The position numbers and the translations under genes were made by a program. From Rugalucina vietnamica (taxonomy: Eukaryota > Mollusca > Bivalvia > Lucinida > Lucinidae), in contig OZ024871.1 in the NCBI GenBank assembly GCA_964017185.1, positions 24,466,488-24,530,487 of the forward strand: a stretch of 64,000 bases of DNA. Direction: 5' to 3'. Below, piece by piece: positions 23,682 through 33,643 of the stretch (positions are counted from its first letter, which is position 1; each line of letters starts with the position of its first letter). The notes under the pieces were generated by a model that searched no databases, was not told the origin of the DNA, and saw only the letters and a list, made by a program, of their open reading frames with translations.

Positions 23682-23973
23682 CATATGATACTACTAATCA
23701 TGCTTAATAATATTAAATGATAAAACAGTATTTTGTTTGTGTAGAAATAACTTTTTTCTAGATTTAAAACCTCATTTTTCATCATTTTTGCCTGTCCCTC
23801 GAAAAAAATTGAAGATTCAGCATAACTTTTGAAAGCCGCTGTAAATTTTTGGGTAGTTTTGACTGGTTGACTCAATAAGAACACTATTAAAGTAAATATA
23901 AGAGCTTTCAAAATGGGATATTTCATTTTATTTTTCATGTTTTTTGGCAATAATAAATCCGTCCCTGGATTTA

Positions 23974-25524
23974 TGTCCTTACCATAACGAAGTGATAAAT
24001 TGCCAAAATAATACGGGATCCCTCATGTTGGCAAATCTGGTTATCTGTCATGCTCACTGGGCACTTTCTATTTACAAGCATTGCATGTGTTTTGAAATGC
24101 TGCTACTGAACTGCTCAAGGAAAATACTGTTTCACTGAGTAATCCGAGCAGAGTATATTTTTTGTGTGTCCACTGACCGTAACAAGATATTAGCACAGTG
24201 AATACTTTGAAAAAGGTCTGATTCTGACATATTGATCCAATTACATTTTTCAATAGCAAACCACTTTTGCTACCATGTTTTAATGCATAACTATTATTTA
24301 AGATAGAAATAACTTAAAATATGTCCTTACCGTAACAGTCCTTACCGTAACAATATAAAATGTTATGGTAAGGACTCATATTGTTACGGTATGGACATTA
24401 GCTGTTAAACAGCAAAATAAATCAACTTGTATGTTATTTATGTAGATACATTTGCTATGAGAAACTGTAACTTGTTCAAATTAGAATAATAGGATTATTT
24501 AAACCCAAATTTATAAATGAATTTTTTACACAAATACGTTCATAGGAATTATTCCGTTACGGTAAAGACATTTTGGTGAAATACCATGCCTTTTTGGAAA
24601 ATCATTTGGAAATATACACTAGAAGCAATACAATAATTTAAAATGTAAAATACATAATTTTATTGAAAAAGATAGCTATCAGGATTATGATTGAGAACAA
24701 TTATTTCCTACAAAATGTGTTATGTCCATACCGTAACATGCTGGTCCATACCGTAACGATATCTCAGAATGTTTAACTGTATCAGAAAACTAACAAACTT
24801 ATTAGACTTAAATCACCATAGAAGATACCAAAAGATTAAATACTTGTTATATCATTCAATCACACTTGCTTGTATTGCTGTCAAAAAGGCAAGAATTGAT
24901 TTTTATTCTAAAAATGTCCATACCGTAACGATTTTATCAATATAAGATCTTGTCCATACCGTAACAGAGAATGTCCATACCGTAACAACATCAGAAAAGT
25001 ATTTACTGTGTAACATTTTACTAGTTGCTTTTCTGTGTTTACCTTCTTTTGCATTCACACCGAGAGGATTTATCAGTGAAAATAAACAAACATATTTCTT
25101 AATCACTGTCTTCATTTAGCAGCATATTAGTGCGCAAAGTCAAAAATGTCCATACCGTAACATGCATCTTGTCCAGTACCGTAACGGTAATAAATTTCTG
25201 AAAATAAGTTCTTTATAAAGACTTCATGTGGATTATAACCACAAAATCAATATTATCAAGATGAAACAATTGTCTGCAGTATTGTTGTTGTATAGCAATA
25301 TGTGTTTCAAAAATGTTATTAAAAGTAGATAACATCTAAAATCTGTAAAAAGTCGTTTTTGCTTGTATGGTCACTGTTTTTTTCTACTATCATTATAGCT
25401 GTACATTGTTTTTCTTCTGTACATGTGTAGAAACATTCTGTTTATGAGATTGCATACATCAGAAATAAAAAGTTGTTGCATATTTATAAGAAAAACACAA
25501 TTTAAAATTTGTTACGGTAAGGAC
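23974..25524. repeat. Array of 15 dispersed GTCCNTACCGTAAC motifs
   Basis: The 14-base motif or a 1-3 base variant occurs at 23974, 24168, 24323, 24338, 24724, 24744, 24916, 24952, 24973, 25148 and 25171 on the plus strand, and inverted at 24362, 24383, 24556 and 25511. Spacing is irregular (16 bp to ~300 bp) and intervening sequence is not repeated. This is the pattern of a cluster of protein-binding sites, such as subterminal transposase sites, not of a satellite. Confidence 0.8.
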
Positions 25525-25859
25525 ATTTTTCCTGGTCATGTGACTTTTGACAATCTATTTAAGCAATCTGATTGGTTGTTAAGATTACCTTGAGTTTGTC
25601 TTATTTATTTTAGGGTTAGCTTGTTACAATCAGTCAAAAAAAAATTAACTTTCTTTCAATTGCTTTTTATTTTTTCCCACATTCAAAATTTGACGAATTT
25701 TGACATTGACTCATATAGTCCTTACGTCCTTGATTTTTAGGACGTGGTAAGGTCGTTAGAGGAATGTGGTCTGGTGTGAACGGGGTTTAAGCTTAGAGGA
25801 GCTCATCTAGCACATCAGTCTGCACCTTAGTTTTGGCTTGCAACCTTCTAAGATTGAAT

Positions 25860-26964
25860 CAAGGTTTTCGGAAGATTTCATAGGTATCCCGCCCAAAGTT
25901 TGAGTGTTTCTGGCAGCTTCTGTGTGATTTGTATAGAAAATATGTTCCATTCTACGTAAAATTCAACATTTGGTCAATGCACCAAAATGGTGGAAACCTC
26001 TTGATGTTACATACATGCAGCATAAATCTATGTCAAAGGGGGAGGGGGTCAGTTTTTTTTCAAAACAAAATATTGTCAGAAAACATATTTTTTTGCAATC
26101 GATTATCAAGGAAATGCTACAATATGCTTATTGCAACCCAAAATTTTGGGTAGAAACTATTTATCCACGAATAACAGGTACAACATCTTTATTAGATTTA
26201 TAACTGTAAACAGCACTGTCCATCACTTATGCAAAAACCTGTACCTTAAAAAAACTAAGCAAAATAAATTAAGCAACTTTTACTTTGAACAGTGACTCCA
26301 TATGTTTTGTAGACATTAGGGAAGTTCTTCTGACAATGGCTTACATGTATCAAATTATGGTAGAACTAGTCTTTGTGTGATGCTGAAGTGACATTTGATT
26401 TTAAGCCCATGGAGGCATATCTCAAGTAAAACATAAACCATCAAATATTGATAAACATATTTTGCACAGTGCATTATAAGTACATGTATACACTTTGTGT
26501 ATACCTATTAAAATAGGACAGTCAGTATGTTCATTCAGGTAAAACATACATATACAGTATACTTCCATAGCCTTAGTGAATTACAAATAATGGAATTGAG
26601 CCCATTTATCGGTTTTGGGGCTTTTTGACAGCCTCCCCCCCACCCTTTGCCCAAACATGGCCTTTGGATATAATATGTCATTTACAAAATTACAGTTGTG
26701 TTCAAAATATTTTGGTTGGGCAAGGTGGGGGGGCGGGGCATGGCCTTATAAAAGGTTTCCTATTTCCTATATGATGCTATATTAAATTCAAAGATTTTGT
26801 CCAATTTTTAAAGAAGTCACTGCTTGAGTTACACAAAACATTACATGCCTAAATATAATAGAAACTCATTTTTTCGACTGAAATAAACGCCATTTCAGTG
26901 CCTGTAACGCGAGATTTTGAAAATTTCTTGGGCATTTCACAAAAGAAATCTTCCGAAAACCTTG
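25860..26964. mobile_element. 1.1-kb element with perfect 20-bp inverted ends
   Basis: CAAGGTTTTCGGAAGATTTC at 25860-25879 and its exact inverse complement at 26945-26964. No target duplication recognised and no transposase; the overlapping 70-80-codon frames around 25930-26200 are unsupported. Contains G-rich/C-rich inverted stretches at 26635-26660 and 26715-26745. Confidence 0.65.
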
Positions 26965-27097
26965 CCATTAAAAACACAACCTTATCGGAAAACCAGTGTC
27001 TCTAATGTCTTGAAAAGCATCCATGAGCATGGCAGAAAACATCATGCTGAAGCAATTGATAGGAGAGAGATGCCTCTGTGATTGTCACAGACTTGTT

Positions 27098-27690
27098 GTG
27101 AACCACTGCAGAAGCTGAGGGTACCTGTAAAATCGATTTAAGCGCGCCAGTAATTTTATATTAGAGCCGCCGTATGGGAAAACCAGCAATCTGCATAGGC
27201 CAAAACAAAGGCTCAGATCAGTTTCGCGGTAACCGCCAAGCTGATCAGCGCCTTTGTTTTCGCTACGCGGATAGTAAAATTCCTCTTTTTTTTCTAAATC
27301 CAAAATTTCCTGCCTCTAACCATCTTCTGTGACTGTACTGATCGGTTTGTGTGGGACCTGGTCGGAACCCATATTGTTGGTTTTCTCATGCACAGGCTCA
27401 TTACTGATCGTTCGAAGGCGATACTTATGTGATGGTTCTTATTGTTTTTTTTGTCTTGGTGTTAAAATTTTTGTGCTGTTTGCGCCTTATGTATGTTTTC
27501 ATATTTTTAGTTAAGTTTAGGTAACTGAGTGGTCACCTATTGGGAAAATAGCTGCTCATTCGGCTTACGATATGTTTTCATGGTATAAGTACCTGATTGT
27601 GAATATAGTTTTTCCCACCTCGGTTTTTGGAGTGGGAATCTCTTTCTGATTGCGCTTTTTCGTGATCGTTACGTACTTGTACCTTTGTAT
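27098..27690 (+). repeat. R1 retrorepeat copy, split by a MITE
   Basis: Starts GAACCACTGCAGAAGCTGAGG, interrupted by MITE copy 4 (27164-27399), then continues through GGTAACTGAGTGG, AGCTGCTCATTCGGCTTACG, CACCTCGGTTTTTGGAGTGG and ends at the constant R1 3' end ..TACTTGTACC. 5'-truncated. Confidence 0.75.
27164..27399. mobile_element. GAGCC palindromic MITE, copy 4 (complete, TSD ATTA proved)
   Basis: GAGCCGCCGTATGGGAAAAC ... CTCATGCACAGGCTC inside an R1 copy. Uninterrupted R1 (inverse complement around 40455) reads TTTTATATTACTGATC; here the sequence is TTTTATATTA, MITE, ATTACTGATC. So ATTA was duplicated on insertion. Confidence 0.92.
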
Positions 27691-28230
27691 AGATGGATTA
27701 TGGATGCATTCTTAAACTCTTGTGGGATAGCCTCCTTACTCCACATACAGTGAAACAACTCTCAGATTCTCTTCCATGGGTAGCCCCCTTGTCAGGAATT
27801 TCATCTGCACCTGGAACTTTGACAGATGACAGTTGTTGATCTGCTTTTTCTTGTCTCCTTGACGGTTGGAAATTCATATAACAGAACATTGCGCTCGATT
27901 GCATTCTCATTGAGCACACTATTGAAGTGTTCTGCCCACCTTTCCAAGACAGCCTATATATCTGTTAGAAGAGTGTTTCCTTCTACACTGAGCAATATGG
28001 TGGCTCCAGAACTTAAGGGGCCATAAATGTTTTTCAGTGTATCATGAAATTTCTCAATATCCCTTCTGTCCGCAAAAAACTGAATTTCTTCTGAGCTAGT
28101 ATCATCTTGATGTGCCTTGTGCAATCGGTGCTTTTCTTCAAGAAGCCTCTTAATTTTGTCATCATTCTCATCAACCAGTCTTGATGTTTGCGAGATTGGT
28201 GTCCTAAAGTAGATGCACCTGAAGAATGAA
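27691..28230 (-). pseudogene. LINE fragment: linker and start of reverse transcriptase
   Basis: Minus-strand translation gives TSRLVDENDDKIKRLLEEKH, RLHKAHQDD, ERWAEHFNSVLNENA and, in another frame, KVPGADEIPDKGA, then matches to the family's ASIIHLYK. These are characteristic of the LINE ORF2 often annotated as 'craniofacial development protein 2-like', between endonuclease and reverse transcriptase. Several frame changes; truncated at 27691 where R1 begins. Continuation of 28925-29255 and 30839-31810. Confidence 0.75.
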
Positions 28231-28233
28231 AAT

Positions 28234-28430
28234 AAAACTTAGATACTTTTAAGAGCAGCGAACATATTAAGGAAAAAGGGGATGGGTCATACCGCGGTTT
28301 CGACTACTTAAGCCTCTTCAGTAACCCTATAAATTTGGCAACATGGAGTCAAAGAGAAGTACTGTAATTTTGCATCTTCAACAGGATAGTCGATACGAAG
28401 ACTAGTATAGTCTAAATGGGGCCAAATATA
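28234..28430. repeat. R2 dispersed repeat copy
   Basis: AATAAAACTTAGATACTTTT, AAGAGCAGCGAACATATTAA, GATGGGTCATACCGCGGTTT, CTATAAATTTGGCAACATGG, ATCTTCAACAGGATAGTCGA: same sequence and order as 29881-30030. Class unknown. Confidence 0.7.
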
Positions 28431-28499
28431 TTAAACATTGGTTAGAAAATGAATATAAACCGATAATAATTTTCTGATTTCTCAAAATACCCTCGCTGA

Positions 28500-28800
28500 T
28501 CTCAAAGGACATATTGCTATACAAAGGTCTAAAGGGTAAAGCCAGAATACCCACAGATGACCTTATCCCAAAGAATAGGCGTTTCAGATACCTTAAGCTA
28601 GCAAAGAAGCGTACAAAAAGTAGTTTCTTTCCACAGACTATCAGGGACTGGAATGACCTCCCTGATTCTCTGATCTCCTCTGCTGAAATGTCTGATGACT
28701 GTGTGTCCAAGTTCGCATCTCTTGTGAGAGCCAGTGACTAATTTCCCTCCTGGCGCACCCCCTGGCGAGGTTTTGCCAATTTGGCGTGTCACCAGTAAAC
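28500..28800 (+). pseudogene. Second LINE fragment: C-terminus and 3' end
   Basis: The plus-strand frame 28514-28741 contains GLKGKARIPTDDLIPKNRR, KSSFFPQTIRDWNDLPDSL and ends FASLVRASD. FFP(R/Q)TIRDWN(S/D)LP is the hallmark C-terminal tail of jockey/CR1-like LINE polymerases. Only the last ~75 residues remain, as expected from 5' truncation. It lies opposite to, and inside, the minus-strand LINE. Confidence 0.75.
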
Positions 28801-28818
28801 CATTCAGATTCAGAAAAT

Positions 28819-28912
28819 ATAATTTGCACTATGGATGTTTTACGGGGAGACATTTTACGGCCGCCACACGGCACAACACCAGCTGCAGTAATAGCAAATA
28901 AAATAAAACAAC
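28819..28912. repeat. Dispersed repeat R3
   Basis: AAAATATAATTTGCACTATG, TTTTACGGGGAGAC, CACACGGCACAACACCAGCT, GCAGTAATAGCAAA: also present at 42888-42990 with changes. Possibly the 3' untranslated part of the neighbouring LINE tail. Confidence 0.6.
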
Positions 28913-28924
28913 CGTTTTATGGAA

Positions 28925-29255
28925 AACTGTCCAGTTTTTTTCGGGGTCCTCTGAACTGAGGTTGGTTGCAAATGTCCGTTAACAAAAGCTTGTCTCTTGC
29001 TGTCTTGACTCAGGTTTGAGACATCCGGTCTCTTAGGAACTTTTTTACCTTGTTGAGGTCGTCTCGCAGGCTTGATTCTTAGGTTGAGTTTGCTGACAAC
29101 TAGTCTATGATTTGTCCAGCAGTCTGCAGCACATATAGTCTTTGTCACTCTGACATTCTACCTGTCTGTTCTCCGCACTAAGGCATACTCTATGAGATGC
29201 CAGTGTTTTGAACGGGGGTGCACCCAGGATGTTTTGTTTCTATTAGGTAGACGGA
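28925..29255 (-). pseudogene. LINE fragment: end of endonuclease domain
   Basis: Minus strand: FRLPNRNKTSWVHPRSKHWH, LIEYALVRRTDR, one in-frame stop, NVRVTKTICAADCWTNHRLV, VSKLNLRIKPARRP. This is the conserved end of the APE-type endonuclease (SKHW..LI, DCWT.H.L). It continues directly the fragment at 30839-31810, from which it is separated by a 1.58-kb insertion. Confidence 0.8.
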
Positions 29256-29261
29256 ATAAAA

Positions 29262-30120
29262 ATAAAACTGAGATCCTTTAAGAAGGTACAAGTAGGCAAC
29301 GATCAGGAAAAGGCGCAATCAGAAAAAGATTCCTACTCCAAAAACCGAGGTGGGGAAAAAACCAAACTATCAGTAAGGTACTTATACCATGAAAACATTT
29401 CGTTAGCCGAATGAGCAGCTATTTTCCCAATAGGTGGCCACTCAGTTACCTATAAACTTAACTAAAACTATGATAACATACATAAGGCGCCAACAGCACG
29501 AAAATTTTAAACACCAAGACATAAAACAAAAAGAACCACCACAGAAGTATCTCCTTGGAACGATCAGTAATATAAAATTACTGGCGGGCTTAAACCGGTT
29601 TTACAGGATCCTAACCTCACCCTCAGCTTCTGCAGTGGTTCATAACATAAAGTTAGTTGTTCGGTCCTCGTAGTGAATCTCTAACTAGTCAATGAATCAT
29701 CATGGACAAACAAATGATAAATTCCATGATGAATCAAAAACGAGGACTCACAGATTAAGCTGCCCGACGATGGAGATCCCTGGGCGCCCAATAACTTACT
29801 AACTCCGGAGCAAAAGAAAAACACCAGTTGAACCCCGGTGGGCCAAGCAACAAACAAGAAGCTCCGGTCCCAACCAACCAAAGAGCAGCGAACATATTAA
29901 TATGAGAAATGGGATGGGCCATACCGCGGTTTCGGCTACTGACCCTATAAATTTGGCAACATGAAGCCAAAGAGTATTACTGTAATTTTGCATCTTTCAA
30001 CAGGATAGTCGACACAAAGACTAGGTGTTGACACACGTTACTGATGCTAGGGTGGGTCTCGTTTGATCTATTGTTGAACAAGTCGGCGCGGGGCACCTTT
30101 AAGTGATTTCAGCCGTCCTT
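29262..30120. repeat. R2 dispersed repeat copy split by R1
   Basis: The first ~22 bp (AATAAAACTGAGATCCTTTA) and the rest (AGCAGCGAACATATTAATAT, CCGCGGTTTCGGCTACT, GGATAGTCGACACAAAGACT ...) are separated by the R1 copy at 29284-29880. Comparison with 28234-28270 and 11841-11875 shows the uninterrupted junction TTAAGAGCAG. Confidence 0.75.
29284..29880 (-). mobile_element. R1 retrorepeat, longest copy (~600 bp)
   Basis: Flanked by AAG at both junctions within R2. On the minus strand it runs from GGTTGGTTGGGACCGGAGC, through GGGGTTCAACTGG, GGATCTCCATCGTCGGGCAG, AACCACTGCAGAAGC, AACCGGTTTAAGCCCGCCAG, CACCTCGGTTTTTGGAGTAG to the 3' end TGCCTACTTGTACCTT. No coding frame. Other copies share this 3' end but start at different internal points, the signature of RNA-mediated copying with 5' truncation (SINE-like or LINE 3' UTR). 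Confidence 0.75.
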
Positions 30121-30389
30121 ATTTGATTTAAAATGGCAGAACATTTTCAGTTTTCCTTAGCAGATGAAAGGGATCGGTTATTGTATTATTGTAAAAAGCC
30201 ATTTTACACTTTTTGCCATGTGGCGTCACTTGGAATAAATGGAGAAAAATAAAAAATAGTTTACCATTTTGCATGGAACTTGTAGAAATCCATATAAAAC
30301 AATTTAGTTTTAGTTTTGTCTCTTTCTTTGTCATTCTACGGGTCTTCGAAAATGAATTATCCGGCACCATTTGAGTTTTACAAACTTGA

Positions 30390-30436
30390 TGAGGTATATG
30401 TTACGTCACGTGACGTCATATTTGCCATATACCTCA
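30390..30436. repeat. 47-bp palindrome with CRE and E-box cores
   Basis: TGAGGTATATG (30390-30400) and CATATACCTCA (30426-30436) flank ACGTCACGTGACGT, a perfect 14-bp palindrome (30403-30416) that contains CACGTG and overlaps TGACGTCA. More CGTCA-type sites follow to 30560. Either a fold-back element end or a regulatory segment; function unknown. Confidence 0.6.
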
Positions 30437-30838
30437 GCAGTCCCTCCTAGGCTATTGTGACAGTGAACCTGTCTGATCAACCGACATTCTTACGTGAAGG
30501 CGCTAATGTCTCTAGCGAATCGACGTCACGGCGCTAAATTACGTCGAAATTACGTCAATCATGGCCATTCAGACAAGCTAGTTTCAGTGCCAGACGATCA
30601 GTGCAACTGGCAAAACTTGTGTTTTAATGAGTAAGCGATGCTCTATGTGACAAAGGGCAAATTGTAGTCATGCTCAATATTACTTTGCAGTTTTTGTATA
30701 TCAAAGACTGTTGTTCTCACATTACTCATTATTTTGATACGAAATTCATAACATAAATTGCATACATATCAATGTTAATGTGTGTCAATTTTCATTGAAA
30801 TCGAGCTACTACAAATATGAAATTTTTAAAACTTTTCA

Positions 30839-31810
30839 GAGTAGAAGATCAAGTTCAGCACACTTTCTTAGAAGCAAGAGACCATTGCTGTTGCACTTCC
30901 CAACATATTCTTGACCTTTAACTCATTCCCAGGTCTGGTGATCTGTACCAACTCTGGCATTAAAGTCGCCAAGAAGAATAAGCTTGTTTGTATGTGGCAT
31001 TTCAGAAATAACGTCGTCAAAGTCATTATAGAACTTGTCCTTAACCTCATCCGGATTGGTCATCGTCTGAGCATGTTTATTGCCTGACACAGGAAGTCTC
31101 AATGTCATTAGGTTGTCATTAATGCCTTAGCTTACCAACAAGGTTCGTTTTAACGGCAAAGCCAACTCTTGCTTTGCGCCTCTCTCACTTTTGCGTCCGC
31201 TCCAGTAGAAGATGTATCCAGCACCGGCTTCTTTGATTTCCCCAATGTCTGCGAACCGAGTCTCACTCAGTGCAGCTAACTGTATACCATACCTCCAAAG
31301 TTCTGTGCCCACAAGGGCCGTTCTACGCTGTGGACAGTGATCTTTCTGACCCGGCACTGTCCATCAATGTTCGCACATTCCATGTGCCAATCCTAAACTT
31401 TCTCTTTCTATTTCGACCGCTAAGAGGGATCCCCGCTGATCGCAGTTAATCAGCCAGGGGGGGTTGAAGCAGAGCAGGCATTTGTTTAGGTCACCTTTCC
31501 TAGATCTCCACATTGTAATGGATTCCGGTGTTTGTTTGTTGAGAAATAAGATGCCGTGCACTATAGTGAGGAAGGGTTGCGCAACGTCAACCTCACTCGC
31601 ACGTCCTCACCCAACTACGCACAGAGACAAGACTCTGGTCAAGACGTCCGGAGTTGGGTTTGGATGCAGTGGATGACCGTAACATCTTCAGTGCCTTGTC
31701 ACGCTCTGCATGTTTCACAACATGTTGCTTTATCGCTTTCCGAACCGTTGAATCAGAAGATGATCTCTTCCGCTCCGTCTACCGAAACAGTATTTGCTCT
31801 ATGAAATTGG
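30839..31810 (-). pseudogene. LINE fragment: 5' region and APE endonuclease domain
   Basis: Minus strand: RKAIKQHVVKHAERDKALKM upstream (31.7 kb), then RRTALVGTELWRYGIQLAAL, SETRFADIGEIKEAGAGYIF, YWSGRKSERGAK; next MTLRLPVSGNKHA, NPDEVKDKFYNDFDDVI, KLILLGDFNARVGTD, then GKCNSNGLLLLRKCAELDLL. SETR and LGDFNARVG are APE-endonuclease motifs. The coding sequence is in several frames and stops abruptly at 30839 where an insertion begins. Not a host gene, despite the 'craniofacial development protein 2' name used for such sequences. Confidence 0.85.
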
Positions 31811-31814
31811 AGTA

Positions 31815-31955
31815 ATTGGCTTACGAAATGTTTTCATGGTATAAGTACCTTATTGTTTGTTTGGTTTTTTCCCGCCTCGGTTTTTGGAGTGGGAATCTTT
31901 TTCTGATTGCGCCTTTTCCTGATCGTTGCCTACTTGTTACTTTTTTGCATATTAT
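31815..31955 (+). repeat. R1 retrorepeat, 3'-end copy (~140 bp)
   Basis: GGCTTACGAAATGTTTTCAT through CGCCTCGGTTTTTGGAGTGG to TTGCCTACTTGTTACTTTTTT. Strongly 5'-truncated; T-rich 3' tail. Confidence 0.75.
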
Positions 31956-32084
31956 TTTGGAATAACGTATAATTTTCTTAGATGAATTGCTGGCCATACT
32001 GCAGAGCTCCGTCTACCCTTTCTTAGGTATTGTTTAGAGACCTGTAAACTCCAAGGAGGACTATCGACCAAAACGTAATTTCAT

Positions 32085-32590
32085 TTTTCAGTGATTTTTT
32101 TTCTTGTATATCGACATTCGATTTTGTATTTGAACATACTACTTCTATCATGTGTGAGTACGACTAAACCTGACTTAAAAGTAGCTAACTGTGACCTAAT
32201 TTCATGACTACTTTTGACTTGTATTTCAACACTCTATTTGTGTATGAACATTCTTCTTTCACATTACGAGTGACTTGGTCTTTGTCCCCAAAGTGGTTTT
32301 AAAGAACTGGTACTTAATTTCATGGATATTGATTTTACCTTGTATATTTGCATTCACTTTGTATTTGGACTTATTTTACCTTATGGGCAAATATGACCAG
32401 ACATTTGACCCCAAAGTAGTTTAAGGTGACCTAGTTTCATGGTTCAATGATTTTGTCATATATCGCGATATTCATTTTGTATATTTACTTAACGTTTTCG
32501 TATTATGAAAATGATCTCTAACATGATTTTGGACCTCAAAATAGTAATAGTTCTCTGTGATCTAATTTCTTGGTTCAGTGATTATGATTT
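32085..32590. repeat. Degenerate ~120-bp tandem repeat, about four units
   Basis: Each unit carries a TTGTAT(A/T)T..ACATTC(A/G)..TTTGTAT core and then CC(C/T)CAAA(G/A)T(A/G)(G/T)T..GTGA(C/T)(C/T)TAATTTC(A/T)TGG with drift. A related single unit occurs at about 44500-44590. Confidence 0.55.
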
Positions 32591-32768
32591 ATATCATCAT
32601 GGCGAAACGCTGTATGAGCAGTATTTCTGGAGAAGTACAGGGTTTTTAGCCTCAGATATTGGTAAAAAATAAATTAACATTGAAATTTATTTACAAATTC
32701 ATAAAAGCAGCGTCTTCATTCCTCTTACACGCGTTGTCATGATGACGCGCAGAAGAACAATAGATAGA

Positions 32769-32840
32769 TTTGTTTGTTTGTTGTTTAACGACGCATCAAC
32801 CCTGATGGGTCATTAGCGTCTAACAAGGTAAAACGTTAAA
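32769..32840 (-). repeat. SINE 3'-tail fragment
   Basis: Inverse complement reads TTGTTAGACGCTAATGACCC, ATCAGGGTTGATGCGTCGTT and AAACAACAAACAAACA, the typical GCGTCGTTAAACAAACAAAC ending of mollusc SINEs. Confidence 0.6.
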
Positions 32841-33292
32841 ATATATTGAACAATAGATAGAGCGTAGATAATCTGAATGAAAAAGCCGTGCTAGTTTTGA
32901 AAAGAAGGGAGATACACCTGCTGTTTGCGATACATTTCTCATCAAAATTCCACAATTATAATAATAATAATAATACTTTATTTCAAGAGGGTAACACAAT
33001 TAAACTTTTAAACAAAGCCGCAGGAGAAATCATGGCCCAAGATTCAACACCTTGGAATAATTGTAATCATGAACCACGTTTGCCAATAAGCCATATATAA
33101 CTTTATTCTTTCGATGCTTTGTGGCAGTGGACGTCTGTTTTTCCATGCGCGCTAAGTTCGTTTGCAGCCCATTACGGTGACGTGCCAAATTAATGTCCAC
33201 AACGTCGCAAACTCCATAGACTTCAATGTATTTTCACATTTACAAGAAAAATTATCCTGTCTCTCCTGGTCAACATATTTTCATAATTTTGG

Positions 33293-33554
33293 TATCATTT
33301 CAAAAGTAAATGAATAAAGCAATAAACAAGATTTTTGGTGAAATCTGACTTTGCATTTTTCATATACAATAATTTAAAACTGAAGGAAATTTTGAAAAAA
33401 ATCATTTTCCCATTGACGTTAATGGTGACGTTGTCAAAAAACTAAAAATAATCTCACATTTTCTTTAAACAATTGCAGCCTTGAAACGCACGCATAGAAT
33501 TAAATAAAAATATCTTGTTTATTGCTTTCATAATTTATTTACCTTTCAAATGAC
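33293..33554. repeat. Fold-back repeat with ~45-bp inverted arms
   Basis: Arm around 33293-33337 (AAAGCAATAAACAAGATTTT) is matched in inverse by 33507-33554 (ATATCTTGTTTATTGCTTTC..) with a ~170-bp loop. It ends about 90 bp before the LITAF exon at 33644. Confidence 0.6.
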
Positions 33555-33643
33555 ACTTAAATCGTGAAAATCGGTTGACACTCCTCAGCATCAGTCACAT
33601 GTATTAAACTGCATTAACGTAGATGTTGTTTTCATATTTGCAG

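Larger units (their letters stand above)
22069..25719. mobile_element. Interval bounded by a ~32-bp inverted repeat
   Basis: ACTATATGAGTCAATGTCAA... at 22069-22100 is repeated in inverse with one or two mismatches at 25687-25719. It encloses the Helentron-like copy and the GTCCNTACCGTAAC array. It could be one 3.65-kb DNA transposon with a nested insertion, or two fragments of a repeat in opposite orientation. No target duplication was found. Confidence 0.4.

Noticed and set aside
24903-25115. Minus-strand open frame with a repeated VTVWTF peptide
   Set aside because: The peptide repeats are translations of the GTCCATACCGTAAC motif on the minus strand; no start context, splice signals or domain.
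29284-29880. R1 as a solo LTR, because TGGCGCC resembles a lysine tRNA primer site
   Set aside because: Only about seven bases match, there are no TG..CA ends, and the copies share one end while being truncated at the other, which fits target-primed reverse transcription rather than an LTR.
30839-31357. Host 'craniofacial development protein 2' gene
   Set aside because: The APE-type endonuclease motifs (SETR, LGDFNARVG) and broken frames show a LINE; the gene name is a common misannotation of such elements.
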